A stretch of 64,000 bases of DNA from Mycobacterium noviomagense. GTDB lineage: Bacteria; Actinomycetota; Actinomycetes; Mycobacteriales; Mycobacteriaceae. Position 1 is the first letter of the stretch; each line of letters starts with the position of its first letter. Under the pieces are notes generated by a model. That model saw nothing but the letters and a program-made list of their open reading frames with translations, was not told the DNA's origin and did not search any database. Shown in pieces: positions 46,645 through 55,605 of the stretch. A program made the translations under genes and the position numbers. Where the stretch lies: positions 3,100,001 through 3,164,000 of the forward strand of contig NZ_AP022583.1 of NCBI RefSeq assembly GCF_010731635.1, in the 5' to 3' direction.

Positions 46645-47304
46645 GTGGGGGAGGATGGCCGACCGCCCAATCGTCTCGAGCGGCGCAAGCAGCGCACCCG
46701 CGCCGCATTGATCCAGGCGGCACAGGACTTCATTGCCGCGGGCCGCTTCAACGTACCGGTGCAGGACATCAGCCACGCAGCCGACGTCGGCGTTGGGTCG
46801 TTCTACAACCACTTTGAAAGCAAGGAACAACTTTTCCAGGTCGCGCTCAACGAGGTTCTCGACGCGCACGGAGCGATGCTGGACGCCGTAACTGCTGCCA
46901 TGGAGGACCCGGCCGAAACCTTTGCGCTGAGCTACCGGCTAACCGGTCGATTGATTCGGCGCCGTCCGGACATCAGCCGGGTCCTGCTGAACAGCGGGCT
47001 GGCGCTGATCAGCTCAGACCGAGGGTTGGCACCACGTGCCAGGCGCGACATCGCTGCCGCGACGGAGGCCGGCCGATTCCGGGTCAGCGACCCGCAGCTG
47101 GCCGTAGCTGTGGTGGGCGGAGCGCTACTCGGCTTGGCCCAACTGCTACACGATGAGCCCGAGCGTGACGACGCCGAGGCCACCGACCAGGTCACCGAAG
47201 ACATCTTGCGGTTGTTGGGCCTGCCGCGGCAGCAGGCCTGCAAAATTTGCCAGCGGCCGCTGCCGAACCTTGACGAGCTGATACATCCGGGTTCGGCCGC
47301 CTGA
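46645..47304 (+). CDS. TetR family transcriptional regulator
   Basis: The HTH reads RAALIQAAQDFIAAGRFNVPV, then QDISHAADVGVGSFYNHFESKEQLF (core VGVGSFYNHFESKEQL). The C-terminal part ends with a CKICQRPLPNLDELIHPG segment containing two cysteines. I choose the GTG at 46645, with CAGGAGG six bases upstream, giving 219 residues; an ATG at 46597 and a TTG at 46576 are in frame but lack that site. It is divergent from the dioxygenase operon and is its likely repressor. Confidence 0.85.
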   Translation: MGEDGRPPNRLERRKQRTRAALIQAAQDFIAAGRFNVPVQDISHAADVGVGSFYNHFESKEQLFQVALNEVLDAHGAMLDAVTAAMEDPAETFALSYRLTGRLIRRRPDISRVLLNSGLALISSDRGLAPRARRDIAAATEAGRFRVSDPQLAVAVVGGALLGLAQLLHDEPERDDAEATDQVTEDILRLLGLPRQQACKICQRPLPNLDELIHPGSAA

Positions 47305-47368
47305 TCCGCACGACGGGCTGTCGACACAGGCCACTCAGCGTGTTGCTGACTTCAAGGAGCCTGGACAT

Positions 47369-47785
47369 TCACAAGCCCGTCATCGCCGACCTGATCACCT
47401 CCAAGTCGTGATCGCTGATCTTGAATACCCCGAATCGGAATTTGTAGCCCCACCGAGCCTTGTCTTCGATGAACTCAAGTTGGTCGATCAGCGGCCGGAT
47501 CGGTGTCTCGGTGCACTCGAGGAAGTCGACATTGCGGCGCCACGGGTGAAAGTCGGGCGTCATCTCCGCCTGATATGGCTCATCGTCGGCGACTCGGCCC
47601 ATGGCGGTAAAGGCCTGAAGCGGCTCACCGTCGGGGTAGACGGTCTTCGGTGAGTAGAAGATGATCCAGTCACCACGAGCCATCTTGCGCAGCATGTGCG
47701 GTTTGCCGTGGTTGGCCTGTGTGAAGCGACCTCGCACTCCTTGTGCGACATGGTCACGGCTGACCGTGTTGATCCAGTTAGTCAT
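47369..47785 (-). CDS. EVE domain-containing protein
   Basis: A 138-residue protein that is entirely one EVE (PUA-like) domain: MTNWINTVSRDHVAQGV at the start, MLRKMARGDWIIFYSPKTVY, then FTAMGRVADDEPYQAEM. EVE domains bind modified nucleic-acid bases. It stands alone, 64 bases from the TetR stop, convergent with it. No partner enzyme is beside it. Confidence 0.88.
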   Translation of the reverse strand: MTNWINTVSRDHVAQGVRGRFTQANHGKPHMLRKMARGDWIIFYSPKTVYPDGEPLQAFTAMGRVADDEPYQAEMTPDFHPWRRNVDFLECTETPIRPLIDQLEFIEDKARWGYKFRFGVFKISDHDLEVIRSAMTGL

Positions 47786-47975
47786 GACCGCATGCTAAGT
47801 CGGACGACCGACATATCTGCTCGCCTGCCGTCGAGCTGTGGATAACCCGCGATGCAGCGGACCGAGCCCTCCGGCGCGATATCACATACGACATCAAGTT
47901 CAAGAAGGCGTCAATCCCTGCCGGAGCGACTGAAGAGATTGCTGAGCAACCTGAGGTCGGCCAGTGAGCCGCCAA
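47786..47975. other. intergenic region, nothing recognised
   Basis: About 190 bases between the EVE gene and the fadE23 terminator. Reading frames exist, but none has a start site or protein I can support. Confidence 0.5.
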
Positions 47976-48025
47976 CAGACGCAAAAGCCCCCGATTTCAA
48001 CGAAATTCGGGGACTTTTGCGTCTG
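47976..48025 (-). terminator. 50-bp near-perfect stem-loop after fadE23
   Basis: CAGACGCAAAAG at one end pairs fully with CTTTTGCGTCTG at the other, and the inside (CCCCGA...TCGGGG) continues the stem to a small AACG loop, with only a bulge. It begins seven bases after the fadE23 stop, so a transcription terminator is likely, though such long stems also occur as dispersed elements in mycobacteria. Confidence 0.7.
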
Positions 48026-48031
48026 CTCGCG

Positions 48032-49240
48032 CTATTTCAGCTCCGACGACGACAGGCCCAGCAGCCTGCGGGCGACCACCAGCTGCTGGATCTGCTGGGT
48101 GCCCTCGAAGATGTCCATGATCTTCGAGTCGCGCGCCCACTTCTCGAACAGCGTCTGCTCGGAATAGCCCGTGGTGCCGGTAAATTCGACGGCCTTGAGC
48201 GTGATGTCGCTGGCCACCCGGCCGGCCTTGGCCTTGCTCATCGACGCTTCTTTGGAGTTGGGAATGCTGTTGTCGGCCTGCCACGCCGCGCGCAGCGCCA
48301 ACAAATAGCTGGCTTCCCAGTCAGCCTCCATCCGCAAAAACTCAGCGGCGGGGGCGCTTTGGGCGTGCCAGGGCTTGTCGTACGAAATCTCCACCCCGGC
48401 GTCGGTCAGGATCTTGCGCAGCTCTTCCAATGCGGCGCGGGCGATCCCGATGGCCATCGCGGCCACGATCGGGCGGGTGTTGTCGAACGTCTCCATCACA
48501 CCGCCGAAGCCCTTGCTGGTATCGATCTCCGGGCTGCCCAGCAAGTTTTCTTTGGGGATGCGGACATTATCGAACCGTATGGTGGCCGTGTCGGAGCCCT
48601 TGATGCCGAGCTTCTTCTCCAGCCGCTCGACGGTGACGCCCGGATGCTCGCGCGGCACGATGAACGGCTTGATCGCAGCGCGCCCCTTCGACTTGTCCAG
48701 CGTCGCCCAGACCACGATGTGGGTGGCCCGTGAACCGGAAGTGACAAAGATCTTTTCGCCGTTGATCACGTATTCGTCGCCGTCCAGCCTCGCGGTTGTC
48801 GACACCGCGGCCGAGTCCGAGCCGAACCCGGGTTCGGTGATGGCCATCGCCGCCCAGACCTTGCCCAACCGTTGCAGCTGCTCGTCGGTGGCCAGGCCGG
48901 AGATGGTCGCGTTGCCCAGACCTTGATAGGGCATCGAGAGCATCATCGCGGCGTCGCCCCAACTGGCTTCGATGGTCTGCAGCACCGCCGCCATGTTGGG
49001 ACCGTTGCGCTTTTCCTCCTTGCCTTCGCCCTCTCGGAACGCCTCGGCGCCGGTGAGCCCCAACGTGTTCGACTCGGCAGCGCCCATGAACAGCTGGGCC
49101 AGCGTGTCGAGCTCAACCGGGTAGGCGTGTTCGTTTAGGTCGTACTTGCGGGCGATCGGCCGCATCATTTCGGCGGCACCCTGATGTGCCTTGTCGATCA
49201 CCGAGTGCATCTTGCGGGGGAGTTCCAGATTGATTGCCAT
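48032..49240 (-). CDS. fadE23: acyl-CoA dehydrogenase (FadE23-like)
   Basis: A 402-residue protein. AAMAITEPGFGSDSAAVSTTA is the FAD-contact region, VINGEKIFVTSGSRATHIVVW and the C-terminal IMDIFEGTQQIQQLVVARR with the catalytic glutamate of FEGT are all present. It lies 21 bases after the fadE24 stop. In M. tuberculosis fadE24-fadE23 are adjacent (from memory) and heteromeric acyl-CoA dehydrogenases of this sort form from such pairs; here FadE23 holds the catalytic base. Confidence 0.92.
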   Translation of the reverse strand: MAINLELPRKMHSVIDKAHQGAAEMMRPIARKYDLNEHAYPVELDTLAQLFMGAAESNTLGLTGAEAFREGEGKEEKRNGPNMAAVLQTIEASWGDAAMMLSMPYQGLGNATISGLATDEQLQRLGKVWAAMAITEPGFGSDSAAVSTTARLDGDEYVINGEKIFVTSGSRATHIVVWATLDKSKGRAAIKPFIVPREHPGVTVERLEKKLGIKGSDTATIRFDNVRIPKENLLGSPEIDTSKGFGGVMETFDNTRPIVAAMAIGIARAALEELRKILTDAGVEISYDKPWHAQSAPAAEFLRMEADWEASYLLALRAAWQADNSIPNSKEASMSKAKAGRVASDITLKAVEFTGTTGYSEQTLFEKWARDSKIMDIFEGTQQIQQLVVARRLLGLSSSELK

Positions 49241-49261
49241 GATTGGTCTTTCGCTCGCGAA

Positions 49262-50656
49262 TTAGATGACGACGACGCCCTCGGCGACGCCGATGGCTCG
49301 CAGGTCGCGGTACCAGCGCTCGACGGGGTGTTCCTTTGTGTAGCCGTGGCCGCCGAGCAGCTGTACGCCGTCGAGGCCGATCTGCATGCCCTTGTCGGCG
49401 CCGAGCCGCTTGGCCAGCGCTGCTTCGCGGGTGAACGGCAGGCCCTGCTCGGCGCGTGCCGCACCGCGCCAGGTGATCATCCGCAGCCCGTCGAGCTCGA
49501 TGGCGATGTTGGCGCACATGAACGCCACCGACTGCCGCCGGGCGATCGGCTCCCCGAATGCTTCGCGTTCCTTCACGTAGGGGACGACGTAGTCGAGGAC
49601 GGCGTGCGAGGTGCCTACCGCCAATGCCGCCCAGCCCAGCCGGGACAGCGCGATCGCCTCCGCGTAGTCGTCGTCGGTGGCCTCATCCTCGCCCAGCCGC
49701 GCACTCAGTGGCACCGACACATGATCGAGCTCCACCTGACCCAACGCCGCCGCGCGAATGCCCATGCTCGGATCGGCCTTGACGGTCAGACCGTTGCTGG
49801 ACGATTCGACGATGAATAGGGCCGGCTTTCCGCTCAGTTGCGCACCGACGATGAACAGCTCGGCATCGGCGGCTGCCGGCACCAACGACTTCACCCCGTT
49901 CAGTCGATAGCCGCTCGGGGTGCGCGTGGCGGTGGTCTTCAGATTGGTCGGGTCGAATAGTGGCTGCGGTTCGGCGATCGCGACGCAGGCTTGCGGGACG
50001 TTCTCGCCCGCGAACTCCTTGAGATAGGTGGCCTGCTGATCGGCACTGCCCCAATGGGTGAGCGCCGAAGCGACGCCGCCGGGCGCCAGAATCGGGAGCG
50101 CCAGCCCCATGTCGCCGTAAGCCAGGGCCTCAGCCACCAGGACGTTGGTCACGCTGGAGCGATGGGCGGCGATGCCCTCGAAGTCTTCGGGAACGTTGAC
50201 CGCGGTGACGCCCAGCTCGGCTGCCTTCGCGATCAAGTCCGGCGGATATTTCGCGGCCTCATCGGCTTCGGCTGCGGCAGGCCGCAGGATCTCCTGAGCG
50301 AACTGCTCGACCGTTTCGACAATCAGCTTCTGGTCGTCGTCGGGGGTCAGGTCGAAGTAGTCTTTGCCGCTGGCCTTCAGCCGGGTCGGGCCGCCGCGAA
50401 GGCCTTGGACACGCTTGAACTGACGGCTGGTGGCACCCGCAACCGAAAAGCCGGTCTTGACACCATATTTCAGCGTCCGGTTGAGCGGATCACGCAGGTT
50501 GTACTTGTCCAGGAACTCCTGGCCGACAATCGGAGTAAGCAGGCCCAGCGCGATATCGATGCCGGTCCGCTTGTGCTTGTATTCGCCGACGGCGGTTTTG
50601 CGGCCGGTTTTCTTGGGCCGTGCCGGCGAGCCGTTGGTGGTGGACGTGTTGGTCAT
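49262..50656 (-). CDS. fadE24: acyl-CoA dehydrogenase family protein (FadE24-like)
   Basis: A 464-residue protein with about 100 extra N-terminal residues before the usual first domain (RPKKTGRKTAVGEYKHKRTG). It has the family core DYFDLTPDDDQKLIVETVEQFAQEI (short part LTPDDDQKLIVETVEQFA) and ends RAIGVAEGVVVI. A clear Glu at the FEGT position of FadE23 is not visible, suggesting the pair divides labour. Its ATG lies 38 bases behind a perfect 24-bp palindrome. First gene of the operon. Confidence 0.9.
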   Translation of the reverse strand: MTNTSTTNGSPARPKKTGRKTAVGEYKHKRTGIDIALGLLTPIVGQEFLDKYNLRDPLNRTLKYGVKTGFSVAGATSRQFKRVQGLRGGPTRLKASGKDYFDLTPDDDQKLIVETVEQFAQEILRPAAAEADEAAKYPPDLIAKAAELGVTAVNVPEDFEGIAAHRSSVTNVLVAEALAYGDMGLALPILAPGGVASALTHWGSADQQATYLKEFAGENVPQACVAIAEPQPLFDPTNLKTTATRTPSGYRLNGVKSLVPAAADAELFIVGAQLSGKPALFIVESSSNGLTVKADPSMGIRAAALGQVELDHVSVPLSARLGEDEATDDDYAEAIALSRLGWAALAVGTSHAVLDYVVPYVKEREAFGEPIARRQSVAFMCANIAIELDGLRMITWRGAARAEQGLPFTREAALAKRLGADKGMQIGLDGVQLLGGHGYTKEHPVERWYRDLRAIGVAEGVVVI

Positions 50657-50693
50657 GTCAGCAGCCTCGGTCGTTGGGGCCAGTGCGATAACC

Positions 50694-50717
50694 CTATCTT
50701 ACTCCGGAGTAAGATAG
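50694..50717. promoter_or_regulatory. 24-bp perfect palindrome upstream of fadE24, candidate operator
   Basis: The left arm CTATCTTACTCC is followed directly by its exact reverse complement. It covers the expected promoter position of the fadE24-fadE23 operon. The regulator is not encoded beside it, so I cannot name it. Confidence 0.75.
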
Positions 50718-50735
50718 CGAGGACTGTTAACTACT

Positions 50736-51824
50736 TCACACCTGCGACAGGCTGGCCCAGAGGGGCAGCCGTCGCGGGCCCCAGCCTTCGGCCGGCCCGT
50801 CAAAGACGCCGGGTAACCGATAGCCGCAGGCTCGACAGTGGCCCTCATCGGTCAGCGCGTAATGCCGCATCGCATACCAGTCACGAACCACGACCGCCGC
50901 ACCGCAGCCGGGACACGACGTGGTGCCGCCCTCGGCATCGTGGATATTGCCCGTGTAGACGAACTGCAGGCCTGCATCAAGCGCGATGCACCGGGCCCGA
51001 CGGAGGGTGGTCGCCGGGGTCGGCGGCGTGTCGGTCATCTTGTAGTCGGGGTGGAATGCGGTGAAGTGCACCGGCACGTCGATGCCGAGGTTCTCGCGGA
51101 TCCACTCGCACTCGGCGGCAATTTCGGCGTCGCCGTCATTGCGCCCGGGGATGAGCAGCGTGGTGATTTCGAACCACACATCGGTCTCGTGGCGCAGATA
51201 GAGCAGGGTGTCGAGCACGTCCTCGAGGTGCCCGACGCACACTTTGCGGTAGAAGTCCTCGGTGAACGCTTTCAGATCGACGTTGGCGGCATCGATGTGC
51301 CGATAGAACTCCGCTCGAGGCGCCGGACACATGTAGCCGGCGGTCACCGAAACAGCTTTGATGCCGCGGTCATGGCAGGCATCGGCGACATCGGCGGCGT
51401 ACTCCCAGAAGATCGTCGGGTCGTTGTAGGTGAAAGCCACGCTGCGACAACCCAATTCGCCGGCGACCCGAGCGATGTCGTCGGGGGTGGCCCGGCTGGC
51501 AAGGGTGTCGACTTCGCGGGACTTGGAGATGTCCCAGTTCTGGCAGAACTTGCAGGCGAGGTTGCAACCCGCTGTGCCGAACGACAACACCGCCGAACCG
51601 GGCAGGAAATGGTTGAGCGGCTTCTTTTCCACCGGATCGACGCAGAATCCGCTGCAGCGCCCGTAGCTGGTGAGCTTGATCTGATCATCGATGCGGGCGC
51701 GGACGAAACACAGTCCCTGCTGGCCCTCGTGCAGCTTGCAGGCGCGCGGGCATACGTCGCACTGAATCCGACCGTCGTCGAGGCGGTGCCAGTGCTTCGT
51801 CGCGATCGTGAATGGGTGACTCAT
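50736..51824 (-). CDS. radical SAM enzyme of the AmmeMemoRadiSam/PflA-like group
   Basis: A 362-residue protein. The SAM-cluster cysteines are C87, C91 and C94 in GCNLACKFCQNW. Additional cysteine pairs occur at both ends: CDVCPRAC near residue 22 and CPGCG...CRACG near 320, likely zinc or structural sites. In mycobacteria it has been named pflA (activating enzyme), but this architecture belongs to the AmmeMemoRadiSam group, whose reaction is not settled. The two usual partners (AMMECR1, Memo) are not in this window. Confidence 0.88.
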   Translation of the reverse strand: MSHPFTIATKHWHRLDDGRIQCDVCPRACKLHEGQQGLCFVRARIDDQIKLTSYGRCSGFCVDPVEKKPLNHFLPGSAVLSFGTAGCNLACKFCQNWDISKSREVDTLASRATPDDIARVAGELGCRSVAFTYNDPTIFWEYAADVADACHDRGIKAVSVTAGYMCPAPRAEFYRHIDAANVDLKAFTEDFYRKVCVGHLEDVLDTLLYLRHETDVWFEITTLLIPGRNDGDAEIAAECEWIRENLGIDVPVHFTAFHPDYKMTDTPPTPATTLRRARCIALDAGLQFVYTGNIHDAEGGTTSCPGCGAAVVVRDWYAMRHYALTDEGHCRACGYRLPGVFDGPAEGWGPRRLPLWASLSQV

Positions 51825-51843
51825 GGCGTGCTCAGCCGCCAGA

Positions 51844-52629
51844 TTACGCGCGCAGTCGGTTCAGCACCTCGTCATGAAGTAAGCCGTTGGTCGCCACCGC
51901 GCTACCGCCGTGTGGGCCGGCGCTGCCGTCGAGACTGGTGAACGCGCCGCCCGCTTCGCGCACCAGGATGTCCAGGGGGGCCAGGTCCCACACCGACACC
52001 TCCGGTTCGGCCGCGACGTCGACGGCGCCTTCGGCCACCAGGCAATAGGACCAAAAGTCGCCATAGGCGCGGACTCGCCACACCGCGTCGGTCAGTGCGA
52101 GGAAACGTTCCCGCAAACCCAGCTGCGCCCATCCCGACAGGCTGGAAAACGATAGGCTTACCGCCCCCAGCTCCGCCACCGAGGACACCGACAGGCGGCG
52201 TGGCGGCGAGCCGTCGGCGGCAGCGAACGCGCCGAAACCGCGAGCTGCCCACCACCGGCGCCGCAGCGCCGGCGCGCTGATCACCCCGACCGACGGCACC
52301 CCGTCGTCGAGCAACGCGATCAACGTCGCCCACACCGGCACGCCGCGCACGAAGTTCTTGGTGCCGTCGATCGGGTCGATGATCCATTGCCGACCACTGA
52401 AAGTCGTTGCTCCGCCGAATTCTTCGCCTAGCACGCTGTCGTCAGGCCGCTGGCGTGCCAGCGCTTCTCGTAACTCGGATTCGACCGCTCGATCGGCATC
52501 AGTGACCGGCGTCAGATCTGGTTTCGTCTCAATCCGCAGATCCAGCGCGCCGAACCGGGCCAGCGTCACCGCATCGGCGCGGTCTGCCAGCGCCAACGCC
52601 ACCGCCAAATCGTCGTCGGTGCGCCTCAC
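51844..52629 (-). CDS. hisN: inositol-monophosphatase family phosphatase (HisN-like)
   Basis: A 261-residue metal-dependent phosphatase. The first motif [10 protein letters not shown], the second [19 protein letters not shown] with the metal aspartates, and [18 protein letters not shown] are in order. The M. tuberculosis protein at this position is annotated as histidinol-phosphatase HisN (from memory). The GTG start is the only suitable one. It is separated by 19 bases from the radical SAM gene, on the same strand. Confidence 0.85.
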   Translation of the reverse strand: MRRTDDDLAVALALADRADAVTLARFGALDLRIETKPDLTPVTDADRAVESELREALARQRPDDSVLGEEFGGATTFSGRQWIIDPIDGTKNFVRGVPVWATLIALLDDGVPSVGVISAPALRRRWWAARGFGAFAAADGSPPRRLSVSSVAELGAVSLSFSSLSGWAQLGLRERFLALTDAVWRVRAYGDFWSYCLVAEGAVDVAAEPEVSVWDLAPLDILVREAGGAFTSLDGSAGPHGGSAVATNGLLHDEVLNRLRA

Positions 52630-52652
52630 GACAGCAGTCCTACCATGGCCAT

Positions 52653-52985
52653 GTGGGCTGGGAAATCGGTGTGCTGTTCTTGCTGATTGCGACGTTGGCG
52701 GTGTTGCTGGCGCCGCGGTTCATGCGACGCGGCCCGGGCCAAGACGCAGTGAGCGGCACGTTGCTGGTGACTGGCGTCAGCCCGCGACCTGATGCGACCG
52801 GTGAGCAGTACGTCACGATCACCGGAGTCATCAACGGGCCGACGGTCAACGAGCACACGGTTTATCAGCGCATGGTCGTCAACGTCGCTAAGTGGCCGAC
52901 GATGGGTCAACTTTTGCCCGTGGTGTACTCGCAGAGGAATCCGGACAAGTGGGCGTTCGCCCCGCCCGAACAACCCTCTGTTTAG
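52653..52985 (+). CDS. small membrane protein of unknown function
   Basis: A 110-residue protein with one N-terminal hydrophobic helix ([23 protein letters not shown]) and a soluble domain [24 protein letters not shown] probably facing the outside. I do not recognise the domain. It starts at a GTG and is convergent with the dicarboxylate-transporter-like gene, whose last 98 bases overlap its own end. Confidence 0.65.
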   Translation: MGWEIGVLFLLIATLAVLLAPRFMRRGPGQDAVSGTLLVTGVSPRPDATGEQYVTITGVINGPTVNEHTVYQRMVVNVAKWPTMGQLLPVVYSQRNPDKWAFAPPEQPSV

Positions 52986-54102
52986 CGCGTTTGCGGGCCG
53001 CTCCGCCGACGGTGGTCACCAGGTGGTGCAACATCGCAAGGAACGTAATCGCCCACGCCCCCAAGGCAATCCAGCTCTCGACGTCGCTGATGTGCTTGAC
53101 GAGCGGCAAATGGTCGGCTCGCCCGAGGTAGTGCCCGCCGACCCCGTACATACCCAGCGGGAACACCACACTCCACAGTCCTGCTTCGTAGCGCAGCGGG
53201 ATGCGGTGGATGATGTGTTTCCAGAAGCCGGCGGCAACCAGCGGCGGGAGCAGCCAGGTGCCGAACGCCCAGAAGACAACCGAGGTTCCGGCGATCAGGC
53301 CTCGGGTAGCAGCGACCATCGGCGCATTGGCCATCTCGACGATGCGCGCACCAGCGAGAACGGTAATTGCGGTGGCCCCCATCGATACCCAGTACTGCGG
53401 ATTGAGGTCTTCTGGCCGCAGTGGGTAGAGCAGCATGCGGGCGGTGACCAAGACACCGGTACCGCCGTACAGGAACACACCGACCGACCAGGAAAACACT
53501 GCCAGCAGAGCCAATTCCCGGCGTTCGTTTCCGAGTGCGGGTTCCACCACGGCTGCAAGCACGGCCAGGGACTGGCTGGCGACGACGAAGATGAACCAGG
53601 TGCCGTTCGCGGCCTGCAGCACGGGCTGGTGACGATGCCGCAGCACTGCCGTCCAGGGCACCAGGTAACCCAGGACCAGCCAGCTGAGCCAGCCGACGAC
53701 CAACAGTGCGAAGGCGAGCCGGTAGTGGGCGTCGACAGCGAGCCGGGTACCGAGCACGTCGGTGGCGGCGACGAAGGTGAAGAGCCCGAAAGCCCGGCCG
53801 GGATTGCCCAAATCCTCGCCAACATCTTTGCGGTAGAATGTGATTCGCACGCCATTGAGGATGACGAGGACAACATAAGCGAGGCCGGTCAGCCACAGCA
53901 GCGCAACGGAGACCGAATAGGCGCGGTGGTGATACATCGCGATCGACACCATCCCGGTGGCCATAACCAGCGCGAAATAACCGGGGTTGAGGGTCCGTAC
54001 CGCCTGGCGGATACCGGCTGGTTCCGCCGCAGCCGCTGATGGTCCTTGCTCAGTACGTAACACTGATCTGCGCCAGGTAGTCCACGGGCATAGGGGTAGC
54101 AC
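52888..54102 (-). CDS. TDT-family transporter (tellurite-resistance/dicarboxylate type)
   Basis: A 404-residue membrane protein with about ten helices. The start NPGYFALVMATGMVSIAM is the typical TDT/TehA first helix, and GLWSVVFPLGMYGVGGHYLG with FWAFGTWLLPPLVAAGF is in the later part. Substrates in the family include malate, sulfite and tellurite. The GTG at 54102 is used; a GTG at 54063 (VLRTEQGPS) is also possible. The end is Arg/Lys-rich and overlaps the small membrane protein gene tail-to-tail. Confidence 0.8.
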   Translation of the reverse strand: MLPLCPWTTWRRSVLRTEQGPSAAAAEPAGIRQAVRTLNPGYFALVMATGMVSIAMYHHRAYSVSVALLWLTGLAYVVLVILNGVRITFYRKDVGEDLGNPGRAFGLFTFVAATDVLGTRLAVDAHYRLAFALLVVGWLSWLVLGYLVPWTAVLRHRHQPVLQAANGTWFIFVVASQSLAVLAAVVEPALGNERRELALLAVFSWSVGVFLYGGTGVLVTARMLLYPLRPEDLNPQYWVSMGATAITVLAGARIVEMANAPMVAATRGLIAGTSVVFWAFGTWLLPPLVAAGFWKHIIHRIPLRYEAGLWSVVFPLGMYGVGGHYLGRADHLPLVKHISDVESWIALGAWAITFLAMLHHLVTTVGGAARKRAKQRVVRAGRTPTCPDSSASTPRAKVDPSSAT

Positions 54103-54157
54103 GCACCCGCGGAATAATAGTGCTTCGGAAGGTCAGCACCGTCCTCTGACCCGAACG

Positions 54158-55525
54158 TCACCCGTGCGCTATCCGCAATAGCTCGTCGAGGCTCGACAAC
54201 TTGACCCGCGGGCGCCCGTGCGGTTCGCCGGCCGAGCGCTCGTGTTGGTCGATGGCCTGCCAGTGCGTGGCGGTGATCAGCTTCGGCTGACGTGACAGCA
54301 GCCAGTCGGCGAGCTTGTCGGCGTGGTCCTCTGGAAAGTCAGCCAACTGGGCCGCGGCCAGGTCGGCGAGCAACGTGTCGACGGTGTCTTGGGAGTCCTT
54401 CTTGTTAGTGCCGATCACCCCGGTCGGCCCGCGCTTGATCCACCCGACGACGTACTCGTTGCGGCTGCCTTCCACCCGGCCGTTGGTGTTCGGGATGGTT
54501 CCGCTGCGCTCGTCGAACGGTAGGCCGGGCGTGGGTACACCCCGATAGCCGACCGACCGAACCACCAACTGGACAGGCAATTCCTCTCGAGCGCCGGTGT
54601 CCTTGGCCACCACTCGACCGCTGTCGTCGGTCACCAGCTCGTTGCGGCCGAGCACAATGCGCTCGACCCTGCCCTCGCCCTTGATTTCGATAGGAGAGGT
54701 GAAAAACCGGAACACGAGTCGGCGGTGACCCGGGCGGTGGTCACGGCTCGCATAATCCCGCAGCACCGCGATGTTCTGCTTACACGTCTTGCCGACTGCG
54801 GCCGCGTCCTCGTCGCTGATGCCTTCCAGATCCGCGGGATCGACCACCACGTCGACGCCTTGGAGTGCCGCGAGAGTGCCCAGCTCACGCAGCTCCAGCG
54901 TCGTGAAGGCTGTCTGCAGCGGACCGCGCCGACCGATGATCACCACTTCCTCGACACCGCGTGGGCGCAGCGATTCCAGCGCGTGGTCGGCGATGTCGGT
55001 CTGCGCCAGCTCGTCGGGGTCGCTCACCAAAATGCGGGCGACGTCGAGGGCGACATTGCCGTTACCGATGACGACGGCGCGCGCACCGGACAGGTCGGGG
55101 GCCATCTGCGCGAAGTGCGGGTGGGCGTTGTACCAGCCGACGAAGTCGACGGCGGCGATGCTTCCCGGCAGATGCTCACCGGGGATGTTCAACGCTCGAT
55201 CGGATTGCGCGCCGACGGCATAGATCACCGCGTCGTAGCGCTCGGCGAGCTCGGCGGCCTGGATGTGCTCGCCGATCACGACGTTGCCGAAAAACCGAAA
55301 CCGCGGGTCTTCGGCCGTCTTTTCGAACTGTTTGCTGATCGACTTGATCTTCGGATGATCGGGGGCGACGCCCGAGCGCACCAGACCCCACGGCGTCGGC
55401 AACATCTCGAGCATGTCGACCGCAACGTCGATGTCCTCGGCGGAGTCGGCGGCCTTCAGCAGCGATGCCGCGGCAAAGAATCCCGAGGGGCCGGAGCCGA
55501 CGATCGCGACGTGGTAGGGGCGCAT
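54158..55525 (-). CDS. fprA: NADPH-ferredoxin reductase FprA
   Basis: A 455-residue flavoprotein. The FAD loop is AIVGSGPSGFFAAASLLKAAD, the NADP loop is VIGNGNVALDVARIL, and RSGVAPDHPKIK and VVGWIKRGPTGVIGTNKKD are diagnostic for mycobacterial FprA, an adrenodoxin-reductase-like enzyme that feeds P450s through ferredoxin. I start at the ATG at 55525 (MRPYHVAIVGSG), matching the M. tuberculosis start. The length and sequence agree closely with FprA from memory. Divergent from prfB. Confidence 0.96.
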   Translation of the reverse strand: MRPYHVAIVGSGPSGFFAAASLLKAADSAEDIDVAVDMLEMLPTPWGLVRSGVAPDHPKIKSISKQFEKTAEDPRFRFFGNVVIGEHIQAAELAERYDAVIYAVGAQSDRALNIPGEHLPGSIAAVDFVGWYNAHPHFAQMAPDLSGARAVVIGNGNVALDVARILVSDPDELAQTDIADHALESLRPRGVEEVVIIGRRGPLQTAFTTLELRELGTLAALQGVDVVVDPADLEGISDEDAAAVGKTCKQNIAVLRDYASRDHRPGHRRLVFRFFTSPIEIKGEGRVERIVLGRNELVTDDSGRVVAKDTGAREELPVQLVVRSVGYRGVPTPGLPFDERSGTIPNTNGRVEGSRNEYVVGWIKRGPTGVIGTNKKDSQDTVDTLLADLAAAQLADFPEDHADKLADWLLSRQPKLITATHWQAIDQHERSAGEPHGRPRVKLSSLDELLRIAHG

Positions 55526-55605
55526 ACAGCCCGATGCTAAACGGCTACCCGTGCGTAGGCCCGCTAGTCGCACGTCTGATTAGGGCGCCGGTAACGTGAG
55601 CAGCT

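Noticed and set aside
47852..48733. Plus-strand frame of 293 codons across the fadE23 terminator
   Set aside because: Runs through a terminator stem and antisense to fadE23; no start site or motif.
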